DNA of 64,000 bases, from assembly GCF_000204055.1 (NCBI RefSeq), contig NW_006768817.1, positions 294,997-358,996 of the forward strand. The letters run 5' to 3'. Position numbers and translations under genes: made by a program. Of the stretch, positions 1 through 11,632 are shown piece after piece. Position 1 is the first letter of the stretch. Every line of letters begins with the position of its first letter. The notes under the pieces are model-generated. The model worked only from the letters and a program-made list of their open reading frames with translations, was not told the origin of the DNA and searched no databases. Source of the DNA: Melampsora larici-populina 98AG31. Taxonomy: Eukaryota; Basidiomycota; Pucciniomycetes; Pucciniales; Melampsoraceae.

Positions 1-164
1 AAAAAAAATCAAGTGACAAGCAAAATAATGATAGTGAGAAAGATGAGCAAAGGACCAAAAACTAGAAATTCAAAAAGCTAGATGGATATGACAAGGAAGA
101 TGATGATGAAGAGATGAAGTTCAATTGATTGAGTGTTTCTTCTTGTTCGGGTGTGAGGTATCAC

Positions 165-1419
165 TTAGATCCTCATTGAAGTTTTCCTCATGGTACTACT
201 TGGATTAATCTTAGTAGTATCGATTCCCAATAAAACTTCACGCCGTCTTTTCAGTCTTGGAGAAATGATGATAGACTCAGGAACTTGGACATCTTCTTTC
301 TTCACGGGTGCTTCTGATGATTGAAAAAATAGCGGAGGAAACTGTGGAAAGGTGAAGTGAAAGTAATCAGAATGATGTCACAAACGTGAAACTTGGCACA
401 ACATGACATACCGAATCATCAAGATCAGTTAGGATTGGACTCCAAGTTTCTACAGGTGGACTCCATCCACCTTGTAGACCGGTATACGCTTCAGTCACCT
501 CGGCAAGAGGACTCATTTGATGTTGATGAGAGACTGGTGATTTGACGTCATCGTCGTTTCCATAATCAAAATCGGGTAAAGTTATTGTTGACAATGCCTT
601 TGGGGCTCCTGGGCAGACAGTATCAACGGGTAGTGGATCTAGCATCTCGTGTTCATCGTCATCCTGTTTTGTTAGATCAACTTCTAATTGAGACACCAAA
701 GATATGACTTCTTGGATGGGTTCGGGTCTGAGATCATCCAGTGTGATAGGTGATGACGATGATGAGGAGGATGCGGAGGATGTAGCAGTAGGACAAAAGA
801 GGGTAGTGTCAAGAAGAGAGCCGCGTGTTGAAGGCTGGGTACGGCGGTTCTTGGGTAATGAGTGTTGGTGGATCATACGAGACGGTACTATTGGCGAGCA
901 AGGCGCAAACGGTGTCTTACCACCCCAGCGGTCCTTGCCAATTGTTGACTTGAGGACTGGTTTCTTCTCGGTCAAGATGGAATTAAGCTTCGGTCTAGCA
1001 AATGGACGCTTGAGTGGAAGTAAGATTTGGTCAAACTCTGGAACCGCGTTTTCCTTATCGCCTAGCATCGCGTTTGGTGCCTCTGCTTTGGGTTGCAAAG
1101 GTAGGTAGACAGTTGGGGTAGCTTCCTTAAGCTGAGTTGAACGCTGTTTGGCTGGATTGGGTTGGGAATCGGAAGTAGGGCTGTCGCAGAAGACTTGAAA
1201 GCTAGCTGTAGTTCGTTTTGATTTGGTGACGATCGAAGGTTCAGATGGAGCGTCCTTGATGACAAGTGAGTGAAGTAAGAGTTGAGAGGCGGGCCGGAGG
1301 TCACAGTATCGCTTGGGATGTCGTCGAGCAGTAGCTGAAAGATTAGTTGGTAATGTCGAAGTGAAGAGGTGGGAGTCTGACCTGGCTCGTGAGCCCATCT
1401 TCTCTCTTTTAGTAATCAT
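165..1419 (-). CDS. Spliced disordered protein with a KEN box (394 aa)
   Basis: Two exons on the minus strand: 1419-412 and 341-165, with a 70-nt intron (donor GTATGT at 411, acceptor CCACAG ending at 342). Splicing keeps the frame and gives 394 residues; without it the frame would stop at 367. The start at 1419 is the first ATG; a second in-frame ATG at 1398 is also possible. I do not recognise the family. The protein is rich in Ser, Pro and charged residues and looks mostly disordered, with a serine run near residue 220 and acidic stretches after it. It has a KEN box at residues 122-124 (GDKENAVPE) and an RxxL degron-like motif at about 142-145 (RPKLNSIL). The C-terminal exon carries a basic cluster (SPRLKRRREVLLGI). 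This pattern fits a substrate or inhibitor of the anaphase-promoting complex, but that is inference from short motifs. The coding region is well supported; the function is not. Confidence 0.75.
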
Positions 1420-4400
1420 GCTGATAATTACAAGTTATACAAAATCTACTAAGGAAGGCCTTGGTTGAGATCGCAATCTTCCTTTTAATCTGAGGCCCGG
1501 AAGCAGAATTTGTGATTTTCTAAAGAAAAAAACGCGTGGTTGATGGCTGAGATACGTAAACGTTCGTACTCTTCTTTAAAGTCTAAGCAGGTCAGAACTG
1601 AATCGACGAGAAGAGGGTATGGTCAAGCAAGTAAGAAACAATCAAGTTTCAAAAGATGACTTCAAAAAGAAAATGAAAGATCAATCGACCTATGAATAGA
1701 GATGCATCAGAATGTCAGTCAGCTTTCGAACTTCACAAGTGTAGCGAGAAAATGAAAAGAGGGCGGGTAAATTGATGATCGGACAGGACAGATCAATGCG
1801 GTCATTGAAAGAAGGTATGTGCATCGCGACGGAAAGTGACGAAATAGTGACTATCAAAAAAGACTGACGTGAGTCTATAGAGCGCTCTCAAAGGTGTCCT
1901 GCATCGAGTGAAGGAACAGAGGGAGAATGAGATGTAGGAGAATGAAAAGAAGAAGCCAAATGGATAAAAAGGAAGAGAGAAAGCCTGAAGAGGATGAGAT
2001 GAGATGAGGATGAAGTAGGATTTGATTAGGTGTTATGATTATTTACTTTGTATTTTATTATTACACTGTTCACTCTCTGTATAAGAAAGTGAGTGTATGA
2101 TATTATATGAATTGTAATAATAGTAATGTTCTTGTAGAGCACCTAGCGTACAGTAGCCTAATAATTAAGTAGGATGACACGGAAGGCGTGTGTGAATGAT
2201 GGGAAAAATGATGAAGAGCTGAGGGAGAAACACTGAGGTTGAGTAAAACATGCAAACCAAAGCAATGAGCTTTTTTGTTTCTTTTCAGCAAAAAACACAC
2301 ATCCGGGTCGAGCCAGTGGGGCTTGGGGCTGAGAAATCAAACTCTGCAACACACACACACGCGCGTAGAAGGAATGACCAATGCTTAGATCTTGTTTGAA
2401 TTTCTTCCCTGTTTGCCGTTTGAGTTGCAGCTGAAGTACAACAAAATACCAACAAAAAGCAGTGGGGATATATATATAAGTTTGTGGAGTATTTACGTTA
2501 TCGTGAGCCTGTGGAAAAGTATATTCGGATGTCGATGGTTTTGATGAGAGCCAAGTGAAGCAAGTGCTGATGTGGACTTGAGATTGGAATGGATGAAGAT
2601 GATGAGACAAGAGGATGAATTGAGATATACAAACCAATTGCAATGGTATTAATGTCAACAGTGTATGATGATTAAAATGAATAGGAGCCAATGGAGTGCA
2701 GATAGAAGAGCCGAGCCCAACTTGAGTAAATCGAAGGCTTGAGGTCTTTTTGAAAGGAAATGACGAATGGTTTGTGAAACGCGTTGATATTTATATGTTG
2801 TCAATTGTTTGTTGAAATGGATCAGCTGAGAAGAGTGATCGGTTGGGGGTTGAGTTGAGCTATCGTTTGTGTTAATGAAGGAATGTGATGGTGAAGAAGA
2901 TCTCGAGAAATGAAAGTGTGTGACTGATGATGAGGTTGAGTGATGAAGGTTAGATTGAATGTAGATTAAGTCAAGTCAGCTGTTTACCGTCCTCTTGGTT
3001 CTTACCTCTCATCGAAGTCATTTATCACCAACGTCTACACTTGGTTCTCATCTAAGAAAAAAAATGATAATACATACCCTAGAATGATAACCGAACGGGT
3101 GAATGTTAGTTAGTGTGTGACTTGACTTGTTCTGATACTTATAATGACGATGGTGGGCAACTTCGAACGTTTTAAAAAGGAGAGTATGAGCTGAGATGAA
3201 GCGAAAGAAAGCGAGAGCAGTTGTGTATATTGGTGACCTTGATGTCTAAATTATGTAAGCTTTAATGAATTGACCTGATGACTTTAAAAATGTTCTTCAC
3301 AATTTATGTATGTGTTTCCAAAGCTGGTAAAGAAGGAGAGAAAATGGAAAAAAGAGAAATTATGATGAGGGAAATAACAAGCAGATGGTGGACAGCTATC
3401 TTGGTTTTATGGTCATCAAACTCATCAAACTCAGACAGCTATGTAAGAGAAAAAGGTTTAATAACCCATTGAGACTCTTGTTTTGACCAAACAACTCCGG
3501 TAAACAAATTGAACAAACAAACTCCGAAATCTCTGCAAGGAGAAAAACAAGATGATAATCAATTCAGACCACTGGATGCGATCACCGAAAGCGGGATAGA
3601 CCGGGTGAAGTGAGACCAATGAACTTGTTGTATTCTTCAAGAAAAAAAAGTACAGGTGGAAGGGCATGTAAGGGCAATACTTCGATCTTATAGTGAGACT
3701 GATGACCCTTCAGCAAGGGGTAATTCGAACTAAAATTCGTCCACATCCAGTCTTGACATCGTGAGTTCTGTTTTCAGCTATTATGAAGAGTTGCAAGGTG
3801 GATTATTCATAGAGCCAAGACAAGGAGTGGTACTTGATCAACAAAAACATGATACATACAACATGGCCATAAGGGCATTATCATCTTCTGATTTCTTGTT
3901 GAGTTTAAAAAGTCGTTCACTCTCACCTCATGTTGATCTGGTGAACCAAGATGAGCCAGTTCCTCAAGTAGATTTCATTCACGGGTTGGGAGTGTCCACA
4001 GGTGTCCACGCATTCAAGTGTGACAATTTACAAACGTAGAATGCTCCGAGAGAACCTTCCATCCACTTCCTCCACTTCACCCTCACTCCAACACCTTCAA
4101 AACAGGTCTCTCTCACTTCAGCACACAGTACAGATTCTAATTGTTCAAAGGGCAGCTCGGCTATATTAAAACCTTAGGAAGCATCACATCTCGATTGACA
4201 AACGTCTTTCTCATGCATCTCGCTTCAATTCAACACCTTGACTTCTCAGGCTGATGTGATGACATTTTTTCTTCTGAAGTCAGCTGAAGTTTAAATCACT
4301 TCATTAGCTTAACCGAGTCAGTGGGCTCATATTGTTTTACTTACTTGTGAAGATTGGAAATTCAACACGATTGAAACACGCCATCAGAAGCACTGAACGA

Positions 4401-5539
4401 CGATGTCAGGGGTAAGGAATACGCTCCAGTTTCTTTGCTTTGAGCCTTATGGTATGTCTCGTGATATTTGTCCTTTGGAAGTGTGTAGCGCTTGGAAGAG
4501 CCTCATACTCTGACATTACTTGCAGGATTTCAGAATTTTAAGTTTAACCAATTAAGGCTTTCCTTGTTACATCACCAAAAAACACTGACTGACTCAAAAC
4601 TCTCAAAAGAATAAGAGGACTCTCAAACCCTCAAGGCATCTGGAACAATCTTTTAGTCTTGCAAAGTTTGAACAAAAACTGTTGAGACTTGTGCACACGC
4701 ATTTTTTGACTATTTCTCTAGATTCACGTTACCCTCAGGATCATTTTTCAGATAGGTAATCAGTCAGCTTCTGTAACTTATCCTTTGATAATTAGGCGCC
4801 AGAAGGACCCTTTGCTCCATTTCCCCCTTTTCAAAAATCAGACACATATTTTGAAAATTTACAAGTTCATAAATCAACCTTCAACTGTTTTCAATACCTC
4901 AACAAACTTGGGGATTTGGTAGCTCAAAGTTAGTGATCATTGTACAGCAGTATTTGGTCAAAAATCTCAAAGTTTGGAGGTGTTTTTTAGCTTAATAAAG
5001 CTCTCTCTACGCAGCCGCGGCTGCGCCCTCATAGAGGGGCTTAGGACTAATTGTGGATTTTGGGCATGAGCACTACAAGGATGAAGTGTCCTTGAGTAGT
5101 TTTTTGCATTTTTACGCTTCCCTCACAAGCAAACCTCACTTTACTCTGCAGGCAAAGTTGTTCATAGTGATTCTCTACATGTGCATCTCTTGTTTACAAG
5201 AGGTAAAAACCAATCCACCATGTTGGTCTTGTTGCAAGTGTTCAAGCCTTATGTCCCACTTGTAAGGGGCCATACAGCATGTTACCACACCATACCCAAT
5301 TATTTTTGAATCAACAATACAGGTGCGTTTTAAGAGTCTTCACACCACTTCTTTGGCCGCATTACTCTTATGAGGTCAGAAGTATAAGCATCTTAACTCT
5401 TGACACCAAGTTATGAGGTGCAAATGATGTTTTATTACCTATTACATGTGATTTTTAATGTACATGTATATGTAATGAATGTTTGTATATGTTTTGTGAC
5501 ATGTTACATATTTTTTCTAGGCTGGATGTACATGTAATT
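1420..5539. other. Intergenic region, no gene I can support
   Basis: The first about 1.9 kb is purine-rich on the plus strand and is likely the promoter and 5' leader region of the minus-strand gene that starts at 1419. Short open frames exist (for example 2158-2691 minus and 3278-3472 plus) but have simple composition and no recognisable domain. A frame at 3761-4039 begins only with GTG and follows a possible splice acceptor (TTTTCAG at 3771-3777), so it could be a worn exon, but I cannot assign it. The last part, 5280-5530, is AT-rich flank of the hAT insertion. Confidence 0.5.
4998..5042. repeat. Short GC-rich hairpin
   Basis: In AT-rich DNA there is a perfect 16-bp palindrome at 5010-5025 (CGCAGCCGCGGCTGCG). 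It is extended by an imperfect outer stem (AGCTCTCTCTA at the left, TAGAGGGGCT at the right). It may be a worn miniature element or part of one; no target-site duplication was found. Confidence 0.5.
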
Positions 5540-5791
5540 TAGGGCTGTGACCCGGACTCGGCCCTGCCCGGCCGACTATGCCGGAGGGTATCCAGGAAGC
5601 TTACAGTCCGCGCCCTGGGACACGTAAACCTAACCTGATGAGATTCACAAAAGCCCCGCGGGCGCCCCGGGTTGGCTGCTCGACCCGGGCAGCCGACCCT
5701 TATGAAACCAATTTTCTCACGATTGTTGTGATCACGTAGATCTCAATCAACAACCTTTCCACTATTGGGATTTCTCGATCCATTTCCTTCT

Positions 5792-5891
5792 NNNNNNNNN
5801 NNNNNNNNNNNNNNNNNNNNNNNNNNNNNNNNNNNNNNNNNNNNNNNNNNNNNNNNNNNNNNNNNNNNNNNNNNNNNNNNNNNNNNNNNNN
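5792..5891. other. Assembly gap (100 N)
   Basis: A run of exactly 100 N, probably a scaffold gap of nominal size. It falls in the 5' part of the hAT transposase and hides its start codon and most of its BED zinc finger. Confidence 0.99.
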
Positions 5892-7872
5892 AAGAACGGC
5901 AGCACGAAATCGATGATACGACATCTCTCTCGTGCACATCACATTGAACCCCCTGTTCAAACTAATCAACCTTCTATCGCGGCCTTCTATATTGATGGAG
6001 AGGCAGTTCAAGTAAGTAATCTCATATATCTTCATATCTATCAATCTTTTCTTACCTTTTTTTTCTCTCTTCATTCCTTTCTCTATCTCTTGCTTTGTCT
6101 ATATCATATTAGGTCCGTCCTCTCAACCGAGCCAACCTCAAGGATGCATTGATCCGCTTGGTTGTCAATCGAGAGGTTCCAGTCTCGTTTGTCAACGGTA
6201 GGGAATTTCGAGAGATCATCAACATGATCAACCCCGCCGCTTTTGCCATCTTATCTAAACGGACTGCCATCTTGGATGGAATCCTGGACACCTTCCAAGC
6301 CAAACGATCAGCCATTGTCAACCTCCTCTCTTCTATCAAACATGTCAGTATTACATGTGATGGGTGGACCTCCCCAACCAACCTCGCAATGCTTGGTGTG
6401 ACCGCGCACTGGATTTCTGACGACTTTCAGCTACGCGGTATCACTCTGGCTTTGAAGGTGATTGATGGACCTCATACCGGTGCCAACTTGGCTTCACTCC
6501 TCAAGCATATCCTTGATTCTTTCAACCTCTCCAAGCGTCTGTACTGCATCACTGCCGACAACACATCCAACAACACCACCATGGGCTTAGCCCTTGGAAC
6601 CATGATTCCCCAGTTCGATGCCTCTCAAAGTATCCACGGATGTATTGCCCATGTCATCAACCTCGTGGCCAAGGCGGGACTTGCAGTTTTCGATCGAAAG
6701 GACAAATCTGAACCGATGAACGCCCTTGATCCTGCTATACCTCAACTTCAATCATCAGTTCCCTTATTTGTTGAACCTACTTCCACTGCCGAGATTGGAA
6801 GCATACTTACCAGAATACGTGGATTTCACAAAAAAATCAAACATAGCAGCCAACTCAAAACCTCCCTCGACAACGCCATTGCGAGCTGTGCTGTCTTGGC
6901 ACAGAAAGTAGGTTTAGTCCACGAAGTTTCAACTTGGTGGTCATCAACCCATGCTTCACTTTCTCGATTCATTCAACTTCGAGTCGTCTTAGAGTATCAG
7001 TTCAATTGTAATCCAGCACTTGAAGATTTCAAACTTGAACATGACGAGTGGACTTTGGTTGAAAACTTAGTCCAGTTTTTAGCTCCTCTCGCTGCTGTGA
7101 CCAAACAAATGGAAGGCCATTTGTATCCAACTTTCTCTCTAGTTATGCCAGACTACCAGTGGCTTGTGGCACGACTTGAAACTGTAAGTAATTTGATCTT
7201 TCAGTTTTCTTTATTATTCTTTCCTTTTCTTTTTGTTTATTTCCTTTCTTTTGTATGAAAATTTGCTGATAATAGTCTTTGTTTGTTTCTAGGCCTGGGC
7301 TGATTCAAAATGCCAAGAACTAAAAGCCGCGATCATGCCAATGGTCAAGAAGATCATCCGATATCAAGAGGCAGCTCAAGTGAAGGCAGTCTACATATGT
7401 GCAGCAATCCTCAATCCCCGTCTTAAACTTAATGCCGTCCAACCTCAGACTATGGAATCCCTCGGTTGGGGAGTAGAAGACTTAATCAAATATTTTACTG
7501 ATAACGCTGCCAAATTCAGACCAGCTTTGGACCCCGACATTGAGATCGTCGAAAACGAGGAAACCCTGGACTTTGATTTTCATCAAACTTCGTAAAACAG
7601 TTCCTATTGAGGACGAGGTCAACGAGTTCCTCACCGCACCTCAAGAAGATGAGAGATGCCAACCTCTTGTCTACTGGCAAACTCACGAACGTCACTGGCC
7701 CAACCTTGCTCGAATGGCAAAGGCAATGCTTGCAGTACCTGCCACTAGCGCTCCTTCTGAGAGTACCTTTTCTAATGCATTGAGAGTTATGAGCAATCAC
7801 CGGGCCTCTTTCACTCCCATGAATCTTGAGGCCCAAGTTTGCCTCAAGAGCTGGAATAAGATATTATCTTAG
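5892..7872 (+). pseudogene. hAT transposase with BED finger, 5' end in gap, one frameshift
   Basis: Catalyses cut-and-paste transposition of the surrounding element. Visible exons are 5892-6011, 6113-7183 and 7293-7872, separated by introns of 101 and 109 nt with canonical GTAAGT donors; the frame is kept at both. Exon 1 holds the end of a BED zinc finger (STKSMIRHLSRAHHI). Exon 2 holds the RNase-H-like core: ITCDGWTSPTN with a catalytic Asp, ITADNTSNN with a second Asp, the IHGCIAHVINLV segment and a TRWNST-like STWWSSTHASL. Exon 3 carries the C-terminal hAT dimerisation region (WPNLARMAKAMLAVPATSAP onward). Within exon 3 the frame stops at 7593-7595, and the dimerisation region continues one frame over (frame of 7540-7872), so there is a single-base indel near 7560-7595, or a sequencing error. 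Apart from that and the gap it is complete. It may be inactive now, but its wear is very slight. Confidence 0.9.
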
Positions 7873-8379
7873 TATTATCTAATGAAGTACAATCAAGAAA
7901 TTTTGTTTAGTTTCTTTTTCGATATCAAATATGCTCTTGATTAAATACATGCTAAATCTAAGTACAGCCAGAGTTTGTTATAATCTAAGTAGGCGCTCAA
8001 TCATGTGTGCTCTTGTTAATGAGTTTCTTATTCTATAAGTAGGCGCTCAACAATGTTTTCTCTTTTTATACAAGATAAGTCCTTATACACATGTTTTGGA
8101 AATACCAGTCAAAAGTTATCCCCTGTTCAAGTTTTTATTGCCCCTGCCAGTGAGCCAAGATCGAGTTTTAACTTGTAAGTGAGACTAGATCAAGTTTTTT
8201 TGAGTCTTTCTTGCCCCTAGATGTGAGCCTAGCCCCGCTTGGCCCCGTGACCATCCTTTCAGGGCGTGCCCTGGTCGGCCCTGCGCGTTTTCCCAAGGTC
8301 CTTGGGTTGCCCAAGGCCGGTTTTGGCCCCCAAGGCCGGCCACGAATTCGCGGGGCCGGGCCACAGCCCTAATGTAATT

Positions 8380-9079
8380 AGGTTCTTGGTTATATATTAC
8401 AACTTAGTCTCATACATATGTACTCAGGGCTGACATACTTTGACTTTTTTTTTGTTCTTCTTTCACAATCCTCACCTTCAACTCCGGCTCACCTCATGAT
8501 TTTTTACAAGACACCCTCTTACTTCTTCAAATATCTTCCTCTGTTTCTTCCATATTCTTCTTTGTTGTTCTCCCAACACATGAGTGCAACACAACACAAC
8601 ACAATTAGGAGGTTATTGTGTTCCTTTGTGAGTGACACTTCTAGAGCCTACATTGTGTTGTAGTGTGGCTGCAATGGTTGACATTCCAAACATATTGTGT
8701 TGTGTCAAACTGCAACACAAAACAAAACAATACCTTTGCAACAAAAAAATTGTGCACATTGCTATTTTCATTGACAAGATGTAGGTATTCTGGCAAGATG
8801 AGAGCACAAAACTGAACTTGTGGTTGACAAATGTACAACAGAAACATGCAGAGATAAATGATAAGAAAAGCTTAGGAATTGATGAGAGATTATAAGAAAC
8901 ATATTCATAAGATTAATATCTTAAAAATTGATGACAAATAATAAGAAACATGTTCATAAGAAAAGTTTTAAAAATTGTTGAGGCATAACAAGAAACACAT
9001 TCATACAAAAAAACTGAGATGAGCAAAATGAAATTTTCAATAAAATGACCAAATTATGATATGCTACCCTTTACTCTTG
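8380..9079. other. Repeat-bearing intergenic stretch
   Basis: No gene seen. An inverted pair of ACACAACACAAT-like stretches lies at about 8586-8712, and a short tandem repeat follows at 8871-9010 (listed separately). Confidence 0.5.
8871..9010. repeat. Degenerate tandem repeat, about 48 bp x 3
   Basis: Three diverged copies of a unit built around ATTGATGA...AATAAGAAACATGTTCATAAGA. The units differ by small substitutions and length changes. Confidence 0.6.
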
Positions 9080-11420
9080 ACCTTCCCTATACAATTGACC
9101 ATCAATTTATCTAACAGTTCAAATGTTTGACCTACGTTGCCAGGGGGGAACCAACCCTCCTTCATCCATTGTCACAAGCCAACAGCAGACTCAATTATTT
9201 GAGACAGAAGGCTGCTGTTGTCCCAAACATTACCTACCAAAGAGAATGTCCTTTTGACACACCATGAGGTATCAACACAAGCAGGGTCCCCTGGCTAGCA
9301 CTTCCAAACACGGGTAATCATTTTCATGGATCTGTGCAGTGGATTTAGTCAGTATGTGACAAGGAGAGAATCAGATTGATATAAAATATATGAAATATTA
9401 CTTACTTTCCACCATGCCAAATGGTCCATATCCTGATCACAAGGATACTTGCCTTTTAGATACATATCTAACTTAACATCTGAAGAGGTTGCAGGAGCTA
9501 CTGTCAAACTGAATGTGTTGTATCTCTTGAAAGGATTGACTGTTGATATTTGATGATGGGAGCCATGTCGTCTTGTTCATTTTCAACAGTGATCGATTCA
9601 GGTAGCTCATGCAGCTAATTGAGAGTTAACAAATCTGAGACCCACTTGACTTCTTCAGGATACATTTCCTGAAAAAAACTTGAGGCAATAAGCTGGGTTG
9701 AGAGCAGTTGCCAGAACCACAGCATCACATATAAGAGCTTTGGTTCCATATAATTTTAGCTTTGGTCTCATCACATCAATCATCTTCTTGAGGCTGGGGT
9801 ACATGGTGGATTGTTTTTCAGCTGGAAGCATAGATATGATGTAGCTATGTAGCTGTAATGAAACAAAATGTGACAGGCATTGGACTTGTCACCCTTCATA
9901 TTCTTTGTCAAGATTGTGAAGATGTGCCAATATCAAACAACAGTGATCAGTATGTATCATTAGTTTTGATTTCAGTTTTGAAAGAAAGATGATTGAATTA
10001 CAAAAACATTTACCTCAAGGATCTCATTCAGGACCTCAACATCTCGCCACTCATCATGGCTGATGTTTACCTCTTCAAAGTGGCCTTTGTCATCATCATC
10101 CAGTTTGTGGTTGATAACCTACACAGGAGGAGATGATAGTTGCTGAATGGCTTCAGCAAGATCATATAGGTCAAAAAGAAATGTTTAGAAATGTTTGACT
10201 ACATACCTTTTTAGCCTCACAAACCCAAGTCTGGGCATCCAATACTATACCACAGCAATAGCCATGACCTGATATTTGGCTTTTTCCATTATAGTTCAAC
10301 TCCTTCTTGACAGCTTCAAACTGCTGGATCCTTGCGTGAGATGTAGCAATTTCATTTCCAACAACTCAAACCTAATTTGAAGATAGTAAACATGTTGTAT
10401 CTGTAAGTGTTGATGATGATTGAAACGTACTTTACAGAACACTGCAGGAAATACATTATTGGAAGCTTGACTTAGGTCAACAAGTTGAGGACCTTCCAGA
10501 TCCTCCTCATCCAGCACGGTTAGCAAAGATACCTCAGATTTTCCAATCCAAGATCTCCTTGGATATAGATTCCCTCAGATTGTGTGTCCAAGGAATCCAC
10601 TCAAGGCTTTGTTTTTCCCCAAAGATTGCCTTGGATCATTTACTCAGATAACATGTCCGAGGCTATTGCCATCCAAGGATGCCTTAGATTTTCCAATCCA
10701 AGGCATCTTTGTTGGTGGTGAAGGTTGTCATCTTCACCTTCCACACTCACATTTGATCCTTGAAGAGTTGAAGGCATGCTCAAGTCCACATCTTCCTCTT
10801 CTGGTTCTTGATCTTGTATGTTGTCTGATGGATAACCAACCAAAATAAAAGTTCCCTTGTTGTGGTTGCAACAGAACCTTAGGAGCTCTACCTGGTGCAG
10901 TTGTTGGTATGATGTGTCCAGAATGTAGATTGAGCACTTTTGAACCAGCCTTGACCATTACTGCCAATTCGTGTGCATAACACCTAATTCAATTTCTTGA
11001 TGACTCCTAATTGACTGGTTTGTCTGCCAATTGGAATATTGCTTCCATTTTGGCAGCCATGGTAGTGTTATTTGGGCTAGAATGTAGATACAATAGAACA
11101 AGGCATGGGTTAGTATATAGATTACAAAGGAGGAATGAGAAGCAAGGACAAGATAATAATTGAAAATAATACTTATCCTGTCACACAGATCATGTCAAAC
11201 CAGGAAATTTCCAACTGGCCTTGTCAAAAGCCTACCATTCTTTTTCCAAGCAACTAATTTGAGAGTAAGATGCATTACCTCCAATTTCCACTTGTCATTG
11301 ATGCAAGATACCAAGCATCCTATAAAGGCCTTCTTGCCACCACAAGTAGTCCATAAGACATGTATCAGATTGAGCTTTGAAGGATTGTGCTATGAGATAT
11401 CTAGATACTAAAAAGATGGA
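9080..11420 (-). pseudogene. Degraded hAT transposase relic
   Basis: Reading the minus strand from 11420 down to 9080, and allowing frameshifts and stops, gives hAT transposase pieces in the right order: a FIGCLVSCINDKWKLEV-like core segment (about 11340-11260), a NEILE segment (about 10060-10020), a PSLKKMIDVMRPKLKLYG and ATALNPAYCLKFF segment (about 9840-9660), LDMYLKGKYPC...HLAWWK followed by a GTAAGT intron donor (about 9480-9405), and a C-terminal VKRTFSLVGNVW-like segment (about 9270-9230). Stops and indels occur between the pieces, so it is dead. It differs clearly from the intact hAT at 5540-8371 and is much older. A small inverted-repeat element is inserted at 10524-10711. Confidence 0.72.
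10524..10711. mobile_element. MITE-like element nested in the hAT relic (188 bp)
   Basis: The ends are imperfect inverted repeats (CAAAGATACCTCAGATT at the left, AATCCAAGGCATCTTTG at the right). The interior repeats ATCCAAGG/CCTTGGAT words several times in both orientations. It interrupts the run of hAT fragments. I could not define a target-site duplication. Confidence 0.5.
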
Positions 11421-11517
11421 CCACTTGCATGAGTTTGGTCATCTTCTTTCCTGAGTTGACTGGGTATGCATCCAGAGTTCAGTTCCTGTTCCCTATCCTT
11501 GGTGACCTTCTGATGTC

Positions 11518-11632
11518 AATCTCTTGTTAATTGAGATTTTGCAGTTGACCTGTTGTCAATTGAGCCTTTGCAGTTGACCTGTTGTCAATTCAGAGTTTGC
11601 AGCCAACCTGTTGTCATTTGCGCCTTCTAGTT
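11518..11632. repeat. 29-bp tandem repeat, about 4 copies
   Basis: The unit is GACCTGTTGTCAATTG followed by AGCCTTTGCAGTT. Two copies are close (11547-11575 and 11576-11604); the outer two are more diverged. Confidence 0.75.

Larger units (their letters stand above)
5540..8371 (+). mobile_element. hAT transposon, 2832 bp, with TIRs and 8-bp target-site duplication
   Basis: The element starts TAGGGCTGTGACCCGG and ends with the inverted copy (CCGGGCCACAGCCCTA), 15 of 16 positions matching. It is flanked by a perfect 8-bp direct repeat ATGTAATT at 5532-5539 and 8372-8379, which is the target-site length typical of hAT elements. Both subterminal regions are GC-rich, in sharp contrast to the host DNA. 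Inside lies a hAT transposase gene on the same strand. The perfect duplication and nearly open reading frame suggest a fairly recent insertion. A 245-bp element at 62306-62550 shares the TAGGGCT terminus and could be mobilised by a transposase of this kind (inference). Confidence 0.93.

Noticed and set aside
704..1108. 134-codon plus-strand frame
   Set aside because: Lies antisense within the well-supported minus-strand KEN-box gene.
2158..2691. 177-codon minus-strand frame
   Set aside because: Simple His/Ser/Leu/Phe-rich composition from pyrimidine-rich DNA, no domain, and in the likely promoter of a neighbouring gene.
8871..11632. Short tandem repeats considered as a CRISPR-like array
   Set aside because: Units are contiguous and diverged, without unique spacers, and the organism is eukaryotic.
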